Shown here in pieces: positions 41,672 through 52,190 of a stretch of 64,000 nt of DNA; within the stretch, counting starts at the first letter, position 1; every line of letters starts with the position of its first letter. The notes under the pieces were generated by a model that did no database searches, was not told the origin of the DNA, and saw only the letters and a list, made by a program, of their open reading frames with translations. Source of the stretch: Adiantum capillus-veneris (Eukaryota > Streptophyta > Polypodiopsida > Polypodiales > Pteridaceae); assembly GCA_014529385.2 (NCBI GenBank), contig CM043959.1, positions 90,670,529 through 90,734,528 on the forward strand. The letters are read 5' to 3'. A program made the position numbers and the translations under genes.

Positions 41672-42310
41672 TTGAAGAAAGAACGCTACAAGTGGAAAAA
41701 AGAGCAAGGCAATAAAAAGAAGCAAGCAGGGGGCAAGGACAAAGAGAGTGGTTCAAGTGTGAAGATTGAAGAGATCGGTGTAGGTTGGCACGGGGATGAA
41801 GATGGGGATATTCTTCTTAGCTCAATTACGGAGTATGCACACCTTGTTGCAATAGATGGGTCTCTCATGCATGACTGGATCATAGATTTGGGGGCATCAT
41901 TTCATGTTACTCCTCACAAGGAGTGGTTTTCTACTTATGATGCATCTCACAAGGGAAATGTTTTCCTTAGCAATGACTATGCATGTGAGATATTTGGAGT
42001 TGGTGATGTGCAACTTAAATTTCAAAATGTGTCTACATTCACACTAAAGAATGTGAGACATGTGTCAAAGCTCACCAAGAGCTTGATCATTATAATGTAG
42101 TTGGATGATGCAATCTATAGTTGTGTATTTGGTGATAGCTCTTGGAAGATCACAAAAGGTTCTCTTATTGTAGCCCATGGGTCAAAATTTGGAACTCTGT
42201 ACATGTTACACGTTTCCACTATCAAAAATCGTGTAATCTGTGTAACCAAGCATCCAAGTGTTTCCTTGTGGCATCACCGGTAAGGACATATGTCCCAGAA
42301 TGGAATGAAA
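41672..42310 (+). pseudogene. Copia protease and pre-integrase region
   Basis: 41672-42100 contains DWIIDLGASFHVTPHKEWF, the copia aspartic-protease site with D-L-G in place of D-S-G, then VGDVQLKFQN and LKNVRHVSKL. 42101-42310 contains GTLYMLHVS and VSLWHHR (TAA) GHMSQNGM, the gag_pre-integrase segment. The element then jumps to the RT, so the integrase core is deleted. Stops at 42098 and about 42281. Confidence 0.85.
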
Positions 42311-42515
42311 GTCTTGTCTTGTTTTTGTTCTTGGATTTAATTTCTTTGATTTCTCTGTTTTTGTAAGCATTGTTTGTATTGTAAACAAACACAATCACCA
42401 CATAAGAAGGGTAGTACTAAAAAAATGAGCCTTTATCGCTTGTGCATAGTGATTTCTGTGGGTCCATGCCTATGGTTTCCATGGGGGGGTCATCTTACTT
42501 TGTCACATTTTTACT

Positions 42516-43502
42516 TTGCGTTGTGTTCTTGCATTGATTGCCAGAGAGGACATGGAACTTGTCCAAATGGATGTTAAGACAATGTTCTTACATGGTGATC
42601 TTCATGAGGACATATACATGCAGCAACCAGAGGGGTTTGTTGTGAAGGGCAAAGAGCACTTGGTGTGTAATCTAAAAAAGAGCCTTTATGGTCTTAAGTA
42701 GGCACCAATGGAATGGTATTACAAGTTCCATACGTTTATGCTTTCTCAAGGCTATAGGTGGAGTGACATGGATCATTGCCTCTATACAAAGTGAGCTAAA
42801 GATGGTAGCTTGCTGATTTTGATCCTTTATGTGGATGATATGCTACTTGCTGAGAAGAATATTGATGAGTTAGTAGCCTTGCAGCCAAAGTTGGATACTT
42901 TTGACATGAAGGATTGGGTGATGCAAATCATATTTTGGGTATGCCAATTGTGCAAGATAGAGGTAAACAATTGCTTTATTTGTCTCAAACAGTACATTAA
43001 GAAAGTGTTGAAGCGTTTCATTATGGAGGGAGGAAAGGCATTGGGTACTCCATTGCCTCGATATGTGAAACTATCCCTAAATGATTGCTCAAAATCTAAT
43101 GCAAAAAAGGCTGAAATGGCAAAAGTGCCTTACTCATCTGCAATTGGCAGCTTGGCCATTAATGACACAAAATCTCATGAAAAAAAGACTCAAATGGCAA
43201 AAGTACCTTACTCATCTATAGTTGGTAGCTTGATGTATGCCATGATATGTACACGTTTAGACATTGCATTTGCAGTGGGAGTTGTCAATTGTTACATGTC
43301 AAATCCAGGCAAGAAACATTGGGAGGTAGTTAAAGGATTGATGCTGTATTTGAATGGTACAAAGGACTTAGGTGTTTGCTTTGGCGGTGAAGATGCACAT
43401 ACAGATTTAGATTATGCAAGAGATATGGACAAGAGAAGGTACACTTCAAGTTATGTCTTTATTTTCACTAGAGGTGTTGTTTCATGGCGATCTTGTTTGT
43501 AG
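42516..43502 (+). pseudogene. Copia reverse transcriptase
   Basis: MELVQMDVKTMFLHGDLHED, YMQQPEGFV and KKSLYGLK, then TAG where QAP is expected, then MLSQGY, LILYVDDMLLAEKN (YVDD catalytic box) and SLMYAMICTRLDIAFAVG. A 78-bp in-frame tandem duplication (43091-43246) repeats KSNAKKAEMAKVPYSSAIGSL as KSHEKKTQMAKVPYSSIVGSL. Stops at 42700, 42794 and 43499. The copy cannot make a full protein. Confidence 0.88.
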
Positions 43503-43885
43503 CATTATACAGTCATGTCTACTACTACTGAGGAACAATATGTTGTAGTGTTAGAAGCTAGCAAAGAATCATTATGGTTTGCTCACCTCATGTTAGATCT
43601 TGGTATTTTTGCTTAGACACCTACATTGCACTGTGACAGCCAGAGTGCTATTATGTTGGCCAAGAATCCAGTGTTTCATGTAAAGACAAAGCATATAGCA
43701 GTGAAGTATCACTTTATTTGGGATGTGCTTAAAGACAAGCATATGTAGCTGGCGAAGGTTCACACAAATGATAACACTACATATCTTCTTACAAAGGGTC
43801 TTCCCTCAGAGGGGTTTATGCATTGTTGGGCATTTATGGATGTTAGGTAGATGTTTTTCTACCATTGCTGTATATATGTGTATAT
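43503..43885 (+). pseudogene. Copia RNase H and 3' end of pol
   Basis: [36 protein letters not shown] and [11 protein letters not shown] are the conserved copia RNase H sequences (D in CDSQSA). Stops near 43500, 43615 and 43748. It ends just before the chromovirus insertion at 43891. Confidence 0.82.
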
Positions 43886-43890
43886 ACATT
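43886..43890. other. 5-bp target-site duplication of the chromovirus (left copy)
   Basis: ACATT, repeated at 49700-49704. It is identical to the duplication around the element at 5328-10755. Confidence 0.88.
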
Positions 43891-44012
43891 TGAAAGGGCG
43901 GTGGTAATGCGTGTGCTAGTATCCACCCAACGTGCTATCTTATAGCCTCCCCCTAGCATACACATTGTCCGGCCGTGCCAATGGCCTTGCCCGTAGGACC
44001 CATGTTTTTACA
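43891..44012 (-). repeat. 3' LTR of the chromovirus
   Basis: 122 bp, TGAAAGGGCGG...TTTTTACA on the plus strand. It contains GTGCTATCTTATAGCC. It is more diverged from its partner than the LTRs at 5328/10614 are from each other. Confidence 0.88.
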
Positions 44013-44700
44013 TTGGAGAATCATTTTTTTCCTAGAAAAACATTTCTTAAGTGCGGAGACATTCTCCCATGTAGAACCTTCTTCAGGTTTTTCTAGCCAT
44101 TTTACCAACACCTGTCGTCTGTCATGATGTCTGGTGCAAAGCTCATGAGAATCCAAAATCTTTTCGGGCTCATGAGGTATACCTGGCGGTTCGATAAGGT
44201 CAACTAACAAACCTATGTCAATGACATTATCTTTCTGTCCTAGCTATTTTTGTAAACGGCTAACATGAAAAACAGGATGAACTCGTGAGTGCTCTGGAAG
44301 AGCTAACTTATAGGCCACTTGACCTATACATTTGAGAATGGTAAACGGTCCACAATAGCATGGTGAAAGTTAAGCAGCTTTTCTGTCTTCAGACTTTTTG
44401 AATGCTCCGAAACTTTGAGGAAAACCTTGTCTCCTTCTTCAAAAGTAGCAAGACGGCGATGCTCATCTGTGTACTTCTTATATCGATCTTGAACTTGCTT
44501 AACATTCTGTCGAGCAACTCGAAGCATGTCAAAATGGTCTTGGAGAAAATCCTTGCTTGTTGTATCTTCTCCTTAGCCAACCCCACTCTAACGGGTGATC
44601 TAGGTTGAAATCCACATAAAAGCATAAATGGACTAAACTCTGTAGTCACATGCTTTGAACTATTATAAGAAATTCCACTATAGGTAAGTAGTCTTCCCAA
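43953..44700 (-). pseudogene. Chromovirus integrase C-terminus and chromodomain
   Basis: 44700-44324, in two frames, carries FSPFMLLCGFQPRSP and the GPY-type segment DRYKKYTDEHRRLATFEEGDKVFLKV. 44210-43953 holds a chromodomain: PEKILDSHELCTRHHDRRQV then LVKWLEKPEEGSTWEN, with the aromatic W-K-W/W-E pattern. Such chromodomains direct integration toward histone-marked heterochromatin. The linker 44215-44330 is broken. Confidence 0.85.
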
Positions 44701-45461
44701 TTGGTTTGCTTCTTGCTAACGTACGCTCGTAGCATATCCTTTAGCACTTGATTAACTCCATCGGTTTGACCATCCGTTTTTGGATGATCAGCCGTACTTA
44801 GATTAAGTTTAGTTTCCAAATTTTGAAACACAGCTCTCCAGAAGTGATTATCGAACTTTCGGTCTTTGTCACTAATGATACTAGTTGGAAGACCGTAGAG
44901 TTTATATATATGATCTATAAATAGCTGTGCTAATTCCGGTGTCTTAACCGTAGTCTTAGTGGGATTGAATCGACCCATCTGTGTGAGACGGTCTACAATT
45001 ACCCATATGGCATCATAGGCACGATATGTAGTAGGTAGTCCTACTAAAAAATCCATAGAGATACTCTCCCACTTACCTTGTGGAATCTCTAAAGGATGTA
45101 AAATGGCACCTACCTTGAGGCACTCTGCCTTATTAACTTGGCACTGTTGACAGCTTAGTATGTACTCTTGAACATCATGATGTAAGCCCGGCCAATAAAA
45201 TTGCCGTCGAACTAAGGTATACATCTTACAAATACCTAGATGACCATCACTTGGACTATCATGACACTCAAATAAGATTTGGTGCCTAGTGTCTGAGTCC
45301 TTTGGTTCACATACTCTACCCTTGTGGAGTAAGTAAGTAACCATCAACAATGGAAAAATTCTTCCATCACTTAAGCTCTTCCTGAGTAGGGGTTGAGCTC
45401 TGTGTGTTGGAGATTTTATCTGCGCGTGCAGAGACATGTTGATCTGGTTGTACAAAGACAT
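44646..45461 (-). pseudogene. Chromovirus integrase
   Basis: The H2C2 zinc finger (HDSPSDGHLGICKM...FYWPGLHHDVQEYILSCQQC) is complete. The catalytic core has SMDFLVGLP and SIISDKDRKFDNHFW (D and D). The third acidic position, normally E in DGQTE, is D here (HPKTDGQTDGVNQVL). The start shown is only the first Met of the open frame; the polyprotein begins far upstream. Confidence 0.88.
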
Positions 45462-46314
45462 GTGAGTGTGAGGGATCCCTTTTTAAAACTGCACTCCACA
45501 CTCTAGTATATGATTGATCTTATGCACACTTGCCAAGTAATGACTCCAAAAAGATACTCTTTATTTCCGTGAAAGCAAGTGAATTAATTTGAGGCATCCG
45601 ACTTAATGCATCCGCTACTACATTATATCGCCCCTTGCGATATCGTAATTTACAATCACAATCTTGAAGGATTTATGCCCATCTAGCTTTACGGCCCTTC
45701 AAGTCCGTTTGAGTAGTAAACCATTTGATACTCTCATGGTCAAAATCTAATTCAAACTCCGCACCATATAAATAGTTTTGCCACTTTCGTAAAGCATGAA
45801 TTATGGCATAGAGCCCTCTCTCATAAATAGAATAATTCTGTTGAGCTCTACCTAACTTTTTACTTTCAAAGGCTATAAGTCTTTCCTCCTAAAGAAGTAC
45901 TGCATGGATTGCTTTATCACTAGCATCGGTCTCTAGCACAAACAGCTTAAGTGGGTCAACGATTGCTAGGATGGGAGCAGTGGCTATAGCTACCTTGAGC
46001 TGTTCAAAACTACATTTTTGGGCTTCTTCCCAAGAAAAGGTCTTACCTTTTGCTTTAAGTTGATCCGTCATAGGAACAACGATTTTGGCATAATCATGGA
46101 TATATTGTTGATAAAATCCAGCCATGCCTAAAAGTATTTGAAGCTCCTCAACCGTGTTGGGATGGGGCCATTGAAGAATGGCAGCGACCTTGTCAGTGTC
46201 CATTTTGATGCCAGAATAAGAGATCACATGACCGAGGTAATATATCTCTATTTTAAAGAAATCGCACTTGCTTTGCTTAGCATAGAACACATGAGCTCGT
46301 AGCTGTTCGAACAC
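45462..46314 (-). pseudogene. Chromovirus RT thumb and RNase H
   Basis: 46314-45889 reads FFKIEIYYLGHVISYSGIKM, then QILLGMAGFYQQYIHDYAKI and VDPLKLFVLETDASDKAIHAVLL (RNase H start, TDAS). A TAG follows, and the frame goes on to EERLIAFESKKLG, RGLYAIIHALRKWQNYL and DHESIKWF down to about 45500, with a further stop. It is a decayed RNase H. Confidence 0.85.
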
Positions 46315-46317
46315 TAA

Positions 46318-46848
46318 TCATAAGTGTTCTATATGTTCATCTTCAGTCTTATTGTAAATGAGAATGTCATCAAGGAAAACCACAACAAAATTTCCAAGAT
46401 AGGGACGTAAGAAAATATCCATGAGTGTCATAAATGTAGCTAGAGCATTGGTTAAACCAAAAGGCATAACCAAAAATTCAAAATACCTGAACCGTGTTCT
46501 AAAGGCAGTTTTGGAGATATCTTGCAAAAGGATACACACCTGGTGGTATCCTGAATGAAGATCTATCTTTTTATAGTATCTTGCCCCATGGAGTTGATCA
46601 AACAACTCATCCACTCGAGGTAGAGGATACTTTTTCTTGATGGTTATGGTGTTTAATTTGTGATAATTTATGCACATGTGCATAGTACCATCTTTCTTTT
46701 TTACCAATAGAATTGGTGATGCCCAAGGCGAAGTGCTAGGTCTAATGAAACCACGGGCAAGATAGTCAGCCAAATGACTCTCAACCTCCTTGGTTTCTTT
46801 AGCACTCATATGATAAGGTGGTTTACTCACCGGTTTAGTGCCTGACAA
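46318..46848 (-). pseudogene. Chromovirus reverse transcriptase
   Basis: [66 protein letters not shown] (first catalytic D), [14 protein letters not shown] and [12 protein letters not shown] (F-L-D-D catalytic pair). These are the standard Ty3 RT blocks in order. The frame is intact here but ends at 46318, and the polyprotein changes frame. Confidence 0.93.
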
Positions 46849-46862
46849 GACATCTTGCCATG

Positions 46863-47640
46863 CTACACATCACATATAGGGGGTAAATCCGGTGGTAAAT
46901 CACTTGAGAATACATCACTATACTCCACGAGTAAGTGAGTCAGCTTTTGCCGTGCAAAAGGAGAAAGTAAACTAGAGTTATGCTGGGATGAAGAATCTTG
47001 TAACTTTTGTAAAGTCTGTTTTACAACAATTGCACGTTGCTCTATAGAATTAAAATTGAGAGCACATTGCTCGTTAGATTTGTTAACACTTTTCTTATCA
47101 TTAGAATTCATTGCTCTTTGCATACCATTACTAGAATTCATCGCACTTTGCTCTTGAGAATTCACAAAAACTTGGAGACAAGTAGTAACACAAAAAGACT
47201 TCATCTATTAAATCTGCTTTCTGCAAAATAGAAAGCTCGGCTATACATATAAGAGGTGCAGATGGTATATTTCTCTCACCAAGCAAAAGCACATGTTTAC
47301 CATTGGCCATAAAGGATAAGGAGTTGTGCTCATAACTAGTGTGCAATGTGTTTCCTAAACCATGCAGCCACTCTCATCCTAAAACTACGTCAGCACGGTC
47401 CAGTGTCAAGTGTCATCGTATGATCTTGAACAATAATCTCAACCCCTCTTGAACTACCGTGTCCCATACTTCTTTATCATTGCCAGACATCTGTTCGACC
47501 ACATACTTGTGAGAGCAGGGAGTCTATGTAAGCTTCAATTTCTTGACTAGCTTATAGTTCAGGAAGTTATGAGTTGCACCATCATCACTAAAATAGGAAC
47601 ACGTTGTCTATTAATAGTGCCATGCATGCGAATCAAATCA
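46863..47640 (-). pseudogene. Chromovirus protease and spacer to RT
   Basis: 47640-47500 carries MHGTINRQRVPILV and, after a frameshift, DDGATHNFLNYKLVKKLKL, the retropepsin site with D-D-G in place of D-S/T-G. 47346-46863 covers the distal protease and the linker, with Asn/Ser-rich repeats (MNSSNGMQRAMNSNDKKSVN), ending SDVFSSDLPPDLPP just upstream of the RT. Stops and frameshifts are present. Confidence 0.75.
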
Positions 47641-47779
47641 TGGGGGCCAAAGGTGGGTTGCCACATTGAAGTAGGCACACAACACTTGTGATTTTCTTCC
47701 ATATGAAGAACCTCTGCATCACAATATTTAGGAGATGAATCTAATGTGAGGCATTGCACCGTGTGCACGGCCTTTTCTT

Positions 47780-48902
47780 TGCCTTGCAAAAGAGGACAAT
47801 CTTTGTTGCTATGTTGGTCTGAAAGACATCTAAAACAAAAATTATTTTTCTTTGCATGCTCAAAATCAGCAGTGCTGAGAGATCCACATGGAGTATCTTG
47901 TGATTGCTTACGCTTCTTAGCCTCTTGTGGGCGTGGAGAGGTAGATTGTCTCTTATTCCTCTAGGAACGTGTTGGAGATCTAGCTCACCATTGGCTCTTA
48001 GCCACATTGCTCTTAGAAAAATTATTCTTAGAGTAGGGAACATTTACCTTCCTCTCTTGGTCGTCATCATATCTTTGGGCATGAATGATGGCTTCTTCCA
48101 AAGTTTTTGGATGTTGGGTCTTGACATGAAAATGATAGTCTTTGTGAAGACCCCTATTAAAACCCCGTATCATCTGAAATTCATCTAGACCTTCTAGTTT
48201 TAATATGATTTTTTGATACTTTGAAAGGTACTGTGTGAGAGAGAGGCTAGACATGCGGCATGCATCCCATGCTAACCAATTCTTGTCTTCTTCATTGGAG
48301 TACAAAATCTCTTTGGAGAAGGAAGCTTGAAACACAGCCCAAGATGGAGGACGAGCGTCTATTGGAAATGTCATCCACCACTTATAGGCCTTGCCTTTAA
48401 GAGATAGACTTGTTTCCACATCCGTCTTTATATCCGGGGTGTGTCTCAATCTATCAATATCACTCCGTTTGTGCAAGAACACATTGACCGCATCCTTGTT
48501 GCAATCACGCTCTTCCCTGTGAAACTCAAGAATGGTGATATTCTTAAGTAATGCATTACTACCTTCTACATATTCTGAAGCACTTGTTTATTGGACTCCT
48601 TGAGTTGTGCTAGCTTGGTTTCCTTGAATCGTGCCACTTGTGGCTCTTTGAGTCGTCTGTGAATTCATAAATTTCACAAGTAGCTCCGTAAGATTGGTAG
48701 CATTTGCATTGAGTGCAGAGAGTATGATTTGGTGATTTTCCAAAGTCTTGAAAGCAGCCATATCTACAAGAACATAATCTCCTAGATAATCATTGTCATG
48801 CATATTAGTGTCAGCAGCATCCGTGGTGCCTTGATTTTGATCTACGTGCTCAAAATCAAAAGTGTGTTTAGGTGGGATATCCTCAATGGCCATGGTAAAC
48901 AC
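47780..48902 (-). pseudogene. Chromovirus gag with zinc knuckle
   Basis: It starts at 48902 (MFTMAIEDIPPKHTF). The frame 48482-47985 is the gag core: LKGKAYKWWMTFPIDARPPS, WAVFQASFSKEILYS, LTQYLSKYQKI and LHKDYHFHVKTQHPKTLEEA. A perfect CCHC knuckle, CFRCLSDQHSNKDC (C-x2-C-x4-H-x4-C), lies at about 47797-47838. Frameshifts separate the blocks. Confidence 0.85.
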
Positions 48903-49270
48903 ACACTAATATAAAGAGAGAAAACAAAAACGTCAACTTGTACCTTGTGAAGCTTGAAATCTTTGTGTTTTTATGCTCCGCAATTTGCGTTGCATGCAAA
49001 CCTCGCCTTTCGGAAATTGTAGTGCTTCACGTGTCGTTCGTGTAAGAACACCTTTGTTGATTCTTCACAAAAACTCGTTGTTTTTGTGAAGGCTTTTGTT
49101 CATTTTGAAGCTACCTCCTCGAGGAAAAAAGAATTTTTGGAGGAAAACGTGCCTTCCTCCAAGAAGTGAAAAGGATGGGTGAAACTACTTCCTTGCAGTT
49201 TGAATCTTTCCCTTTCCTTCTAGATTTCTTTTCAACACAAGTATCTATATTTCCTTGCTATACACAACAA

Positions 49271-49325
49271 GGCTCAATAGCTTGATGGTAAAGTGTTGGC
49301 CTCTTACCCGCATGGGGTGGGTTCA
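49271..49325 (+). other. tRNA-like patch in the chromovirus leader
   Basis: AATAGCTTGATGGTAAAG resembles a box A and GGTGGGTTCAAC a box B about 40 bp apart. It may be a SINE relic. It is too degenerate to call a tRNA. The rest of 48903-49560 has no gene. Confidence 0.3.
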
Positions 49326-49561
49326 ACAAATAAGCGGGCCTTCTACGCGTGCAGCCAACGAAGGCCTTCGGAGCCTCTGTGTCGTAGAGTTGCCAGTCGA
49401 GTTTGCCTTGGTCACTCGCGATGATCAGCTATCGTTGCACACGAGAAATTGTGTCTACCTTCTTTTTGCTGCACAGCAGCAAAGACGTCACTATGTGCAG
49501 ATCGTGGGAAGAAGCAGCACATTGCATGCACATGCAACCCGCTTTTTCCCTTTCCCAAAAA

Positions 49562-49575
49562 AATCTCAAATACCA
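49562..49575 (-). other. tRNA-iMet-type primer-binding site (chromovirus)
   Basis: The minus strand reads TGGTATTTGAGATT one base from the LTR, with the same spacing as in the element at 10601-10612. Two differences from the iMet complement suggest decay. Confidence 0.7.
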
Positions 49576-49576
49576 G

Positions 49577-49699
49577 TGAAAGAGCGGTGGTAATGTGTGT
49601 GCTAGTCTCCACCCAACCGTGCTATCTTATAGCCTCTCCCTAGCACACACACTTTTTGGACGTGCCGGTGGCCTTGCCCGTAGGACCCATGTCCTTACA
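49577..49699 (-). repeat. 5' LTR of the chromovirus
   Basis: 123 bp, TGAAAGAGCGG...TCCTTACA on the plus strand, followed by ACATT (49700-49704). On the minus strand it opens TGTAAGGACATGGGT. Confidence 0.9.
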
Positions 49700-49736
49700 A
49701 CATTGTCACCCCACCCTTAAAGGCACATTAGCCTTT

Positions 49737-49949
49737 AAGTGGGAGGTTGTTGGGGTGGTAAAGCCAAATGTGCTTGTCCCAATAACCTGGGTGGCCAGAC
49801 AAAACACTGACCATTCATTCCATCTAAAATTGATAAGGGCTCAAGAAACCCTAGTCACTCTTGTGACAAGAGTCCACTACATCTGTGTGTCTCTTCTTCT
49901 TCTTCTCCATCTCCAAGCTCATGCTTGCACGCTTCCATTGTGCAATTCA
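49737..49949 (+). repeat. Polypurine tract and 3' LTR of the copia element
   Basis: TTTAAGTGGGAGGT (about 49735-49747) fits a polypurine tract. The LTR itself is 49748-49949 (202 bp). The flank ATTAT at 49950-49954 pairs with ATTCT at 39934-39938. Confidence 0.82.
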
Positions 49950-49954
49950 ATTAT

Positions 49955-50260
49955 GGTTGGGGGAGCAAATGTCAATATACTAGGAGAGCACCTCAAGCAA
50001 AAATTGTGGATTACTAAGCTTAACCTAGCACCATTCAGAGTGAGAGTGACTGACCATTGGTGTCTAAGCTACAGGTCTCATAGAAGATATGCAGATCAGA
50101 GTAGGAAAATAAAAGTTTAAGACCATCTTTTTAGTCTTGGATGTACAAGGAGCATATGGAATGCTTTTGGGAAAAATTGCTGGAGAAATCCATGACTATG
50201 CCAACCAGACACTGACAATTCAAGGTGCCAACAAGAGAATACAAATAAAATAGACAATAG
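49955..50260 (+). pseudogene. Ty3 protease, second half (plus strand)
   Basis: It resumes the frame broken at 39938: MVGGANVNILGEHLKQKL. This is the retropepsin site of Ty3 elements of the D-G-G/x-N-V-N type; the catalytic D position appears changed to V-G-G. Shifted frames carry LVLDVQGAYGMLLGKI, the distal G-R-P-like segment with K for R. Several stops follow to 50700. Confidence 0.65.
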
Positions 50261-50705
50261 AAGAAGCTAGAAAAAGTCCTTATGACCAGAGGAGTCATGT
50301 AAGAAGTATGACACTAAGAAAATAGAAACGATGTTGGCTTCAATAAATATATTCCCTTTAAAAAATTTAGATTTGAATGATGTACTAATGGATAAGTCAA
50401 GATAAAAATAAAAAGAAGTAGTTTCCTTACCAGTTCTTGGAATTGAATGCTGGAGAGAAGGACATTTTAGCTAGAAGAATGGCCACCAGATAGATATAAA
50501 TTTGATTTTAGAATAGGTGAAGAAGGTAGTCAAGAGGATTCAAAGGAGGATCCAACTATATTGGATATCCAAAATAGGGCATTGGAAACATGAAACCCAT
50601 TCAAAGACTATGCAGCTGGTATTAGGATAGAAAAGGAAGCTGGGTCAATGGCCAAATGCAAGGGAGTCCAAATTGGATAATACCAGATGAACAAGAAATA
50701 GAAGA

Positions 50706-51470
50706 ATGGAATTAGGCACAAAAGGAAACCCAAAGATAGTCAAAATCAGCAAACATTTGAAGCTAGAGATCAAAGAGAAAGAAAAGGCATTGTTCCAGAA
50801 GTACAAAAATGTTTTTGCATGGGAACATGCTGATATGAAAGGGGTGGATCCAAAAGTATGCCAGGACAGAGTACCATTTAAACTAAATATCAGACCAGTG
50901 AGACTCTAGAGATACCGAATGAGCCCCAATTAAGCCAAGAAGGTCAAGGAGGGGATTGATAATCTACTCAAGGCGGGGTTCATCACTGAGGTTGTGAGTC
51001 GTGACTAGTTATTCCCTATAGTGGTAGTACCTAAGAATAATGGGAAGCTAAGGGTGTGTGTAGACTACATGAAGCTGAGTGCCCAAATTATTAAGGATCC
51101 TTTCCCATTACCCTTCACATATATGTTACTAGATGAGATTGCAAGCCATGAAATGTACAGTTTTATGGGGGATGGGTACAATGGTTATTACAATCAGCTA
51201 AAGATTGCACCTAAAGATAGGACCAAGACTACTTTCATCATTGGGTGGAAAGCATTCATGTGTTTAGTCATGCCACTCAAATTATGCAATGCTCCAGCTA
51301 CTTTTCAAAGATGCATAATGCAAGTTTTCAGTGAGTTTCTACACAAATTCTTGGCTATCTTTGTTGATGACTTTACAATATTCTCAACTGAAGAAATGCA
51401 CCTACTATTTTTGGAAATGGTATTTGAAAGGTGCAGAGAGGAGGGAATCTACCTGAACCCTTTCAAGTAA
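50706..51470 (+). pseudogene. Ty3 reverse transcriptase (plus strand)
   Basis: 50706-50909 carries the pre-RT segment (FQKYKNVFAWEHADMKGVDP). 51021-51470 reads VVPKNNGKLRVCVDYMKLSA, FMGDGYNGYYNQLKIAP (SFMDGYSGYNQI-like, first D shifted by an insertion), KTTFIIGWKAFMCLVMPL, NAPATFQRCI and LAIFVDDFTIFS (F-V-D-D pair). This pattern is Tat/Athila-like. Stops separate the two parts. Confidence 0.85.
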
Positions 51471-51699
51471 GTCTTCATGGTATGGAAAGGTCAGCTACTA
51501 GGACATATAGTGTTCAGTAGAGATGGCCAGTGATAAAGGTGAAAAGTGTTCAACAAGCCAAGGCACCAACAAAATCTCATTTCTCGGGTATATCAACTTT
51601 ACAAAAGGTTCATCCACACAATTGCAGCTAAGTCATTACCCCTATATAAACTAACAAGAAGAACAATAAGCTCATCTAATCTGCAAAATGTGAACAAAG

Positions 51700-52190
51700 C
51701 TTTTAATGTCTAAAAGAGGCTATCAACAAGCAGCTAATCCTTCACCAACATGTGGCTGGAATGTGATTTTCCATGTTCATGTAAATGCATCATGTATGCT
51801 AATGGGAGCCATATTGGCTCAACCTAATGGAAAGATAGATTATCTAGTTGATCATCATGCCTTATTATTTCTTATCACAACAAGGCTATCAGCCAAGGAA
51901 GATTACTTAGTTGGAGTTTGAATTTACGATCTTTCATAAGCGTGATAAAACACATTGTGGTGCTGACTTTCTTTGTAGAATTTCTAAAGGATAATTTGAA
52001 CAATCATTTAGAGACAAACCAATGGTGGCTGCTGATTTGTTTTAGAGTTCAGTTGAGGAAGAACCAAATCCAAAATGGCAAGAAGTCTATTTTTTCAGAA
52101 AGGAGAGGTACCAGACAATTGGTCTTAGAATCAAAAAAAGGTCTTAATCATCAAGGGCTAAAATTCACCTTATAAGAGGAGTACTTTATA
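51700..52190 (+). pseudogene. Ty3 RNase H and connection domain (plus strand)
   Basis: 51760-51840 reads VHVNASCMLMGAILAQPNGK (RNase H start, with N for the catalytic D of V-D-A-S). Later blocks, LLFLITTRLSAKEDYL and the VYFFR-type tail with RIKKRS, follow in shifted frames. Strongly decayed. The integrase that should follow is not seen. Confidence 0.65.

Larger units (their letters stand above)
43891..49699 (-). mobile_element. Chromovirus (Ty3/gypsy with chromodomain)
   Basis: LTRs 43891-44012 and 49577-49699 (122-123 bp, about 12% different) with the duplication ACATT. On the minus strand: primer-binding site, leader with a tRNA-like patch, gag, zinc knuckle, protease, RT, RNase H, integrase and a C-terminal chromodomain, a complete set. 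Short LTRs plus the chromodomain suggest a Reina/Galadriel-like clade. Frameshifts and stops in gag-pol make it inactive. It is nested in the copia element. Confidence 0.92.
39939..49949 (+). mobile_element. Ty1/copia element carrying a nested chromovirus
   Basis: LTRs 39939-40139 and 49748-49949 start TGTTGGGGTG and end TTCA. They are flanked by ATTCT and ATTAT (a 4/5 match, probably an aged duplication). A tRNA-iMet primer-binding site follows the 5' LTR and a purine tract precedes the 3' LTR. It encodes gag, protease, the pre-integrase segment, RT and RNase H; the integrase proper is missing. The chromovirus 43891-49699 is inserted after the RNase H. Confidence 0.88.

Noticed and set aside
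49271-49325. tRNA gene in the chromovirus leader
   Set aside because: Box-like words are present, but acceptor and anticodon stems do not pair by eye.
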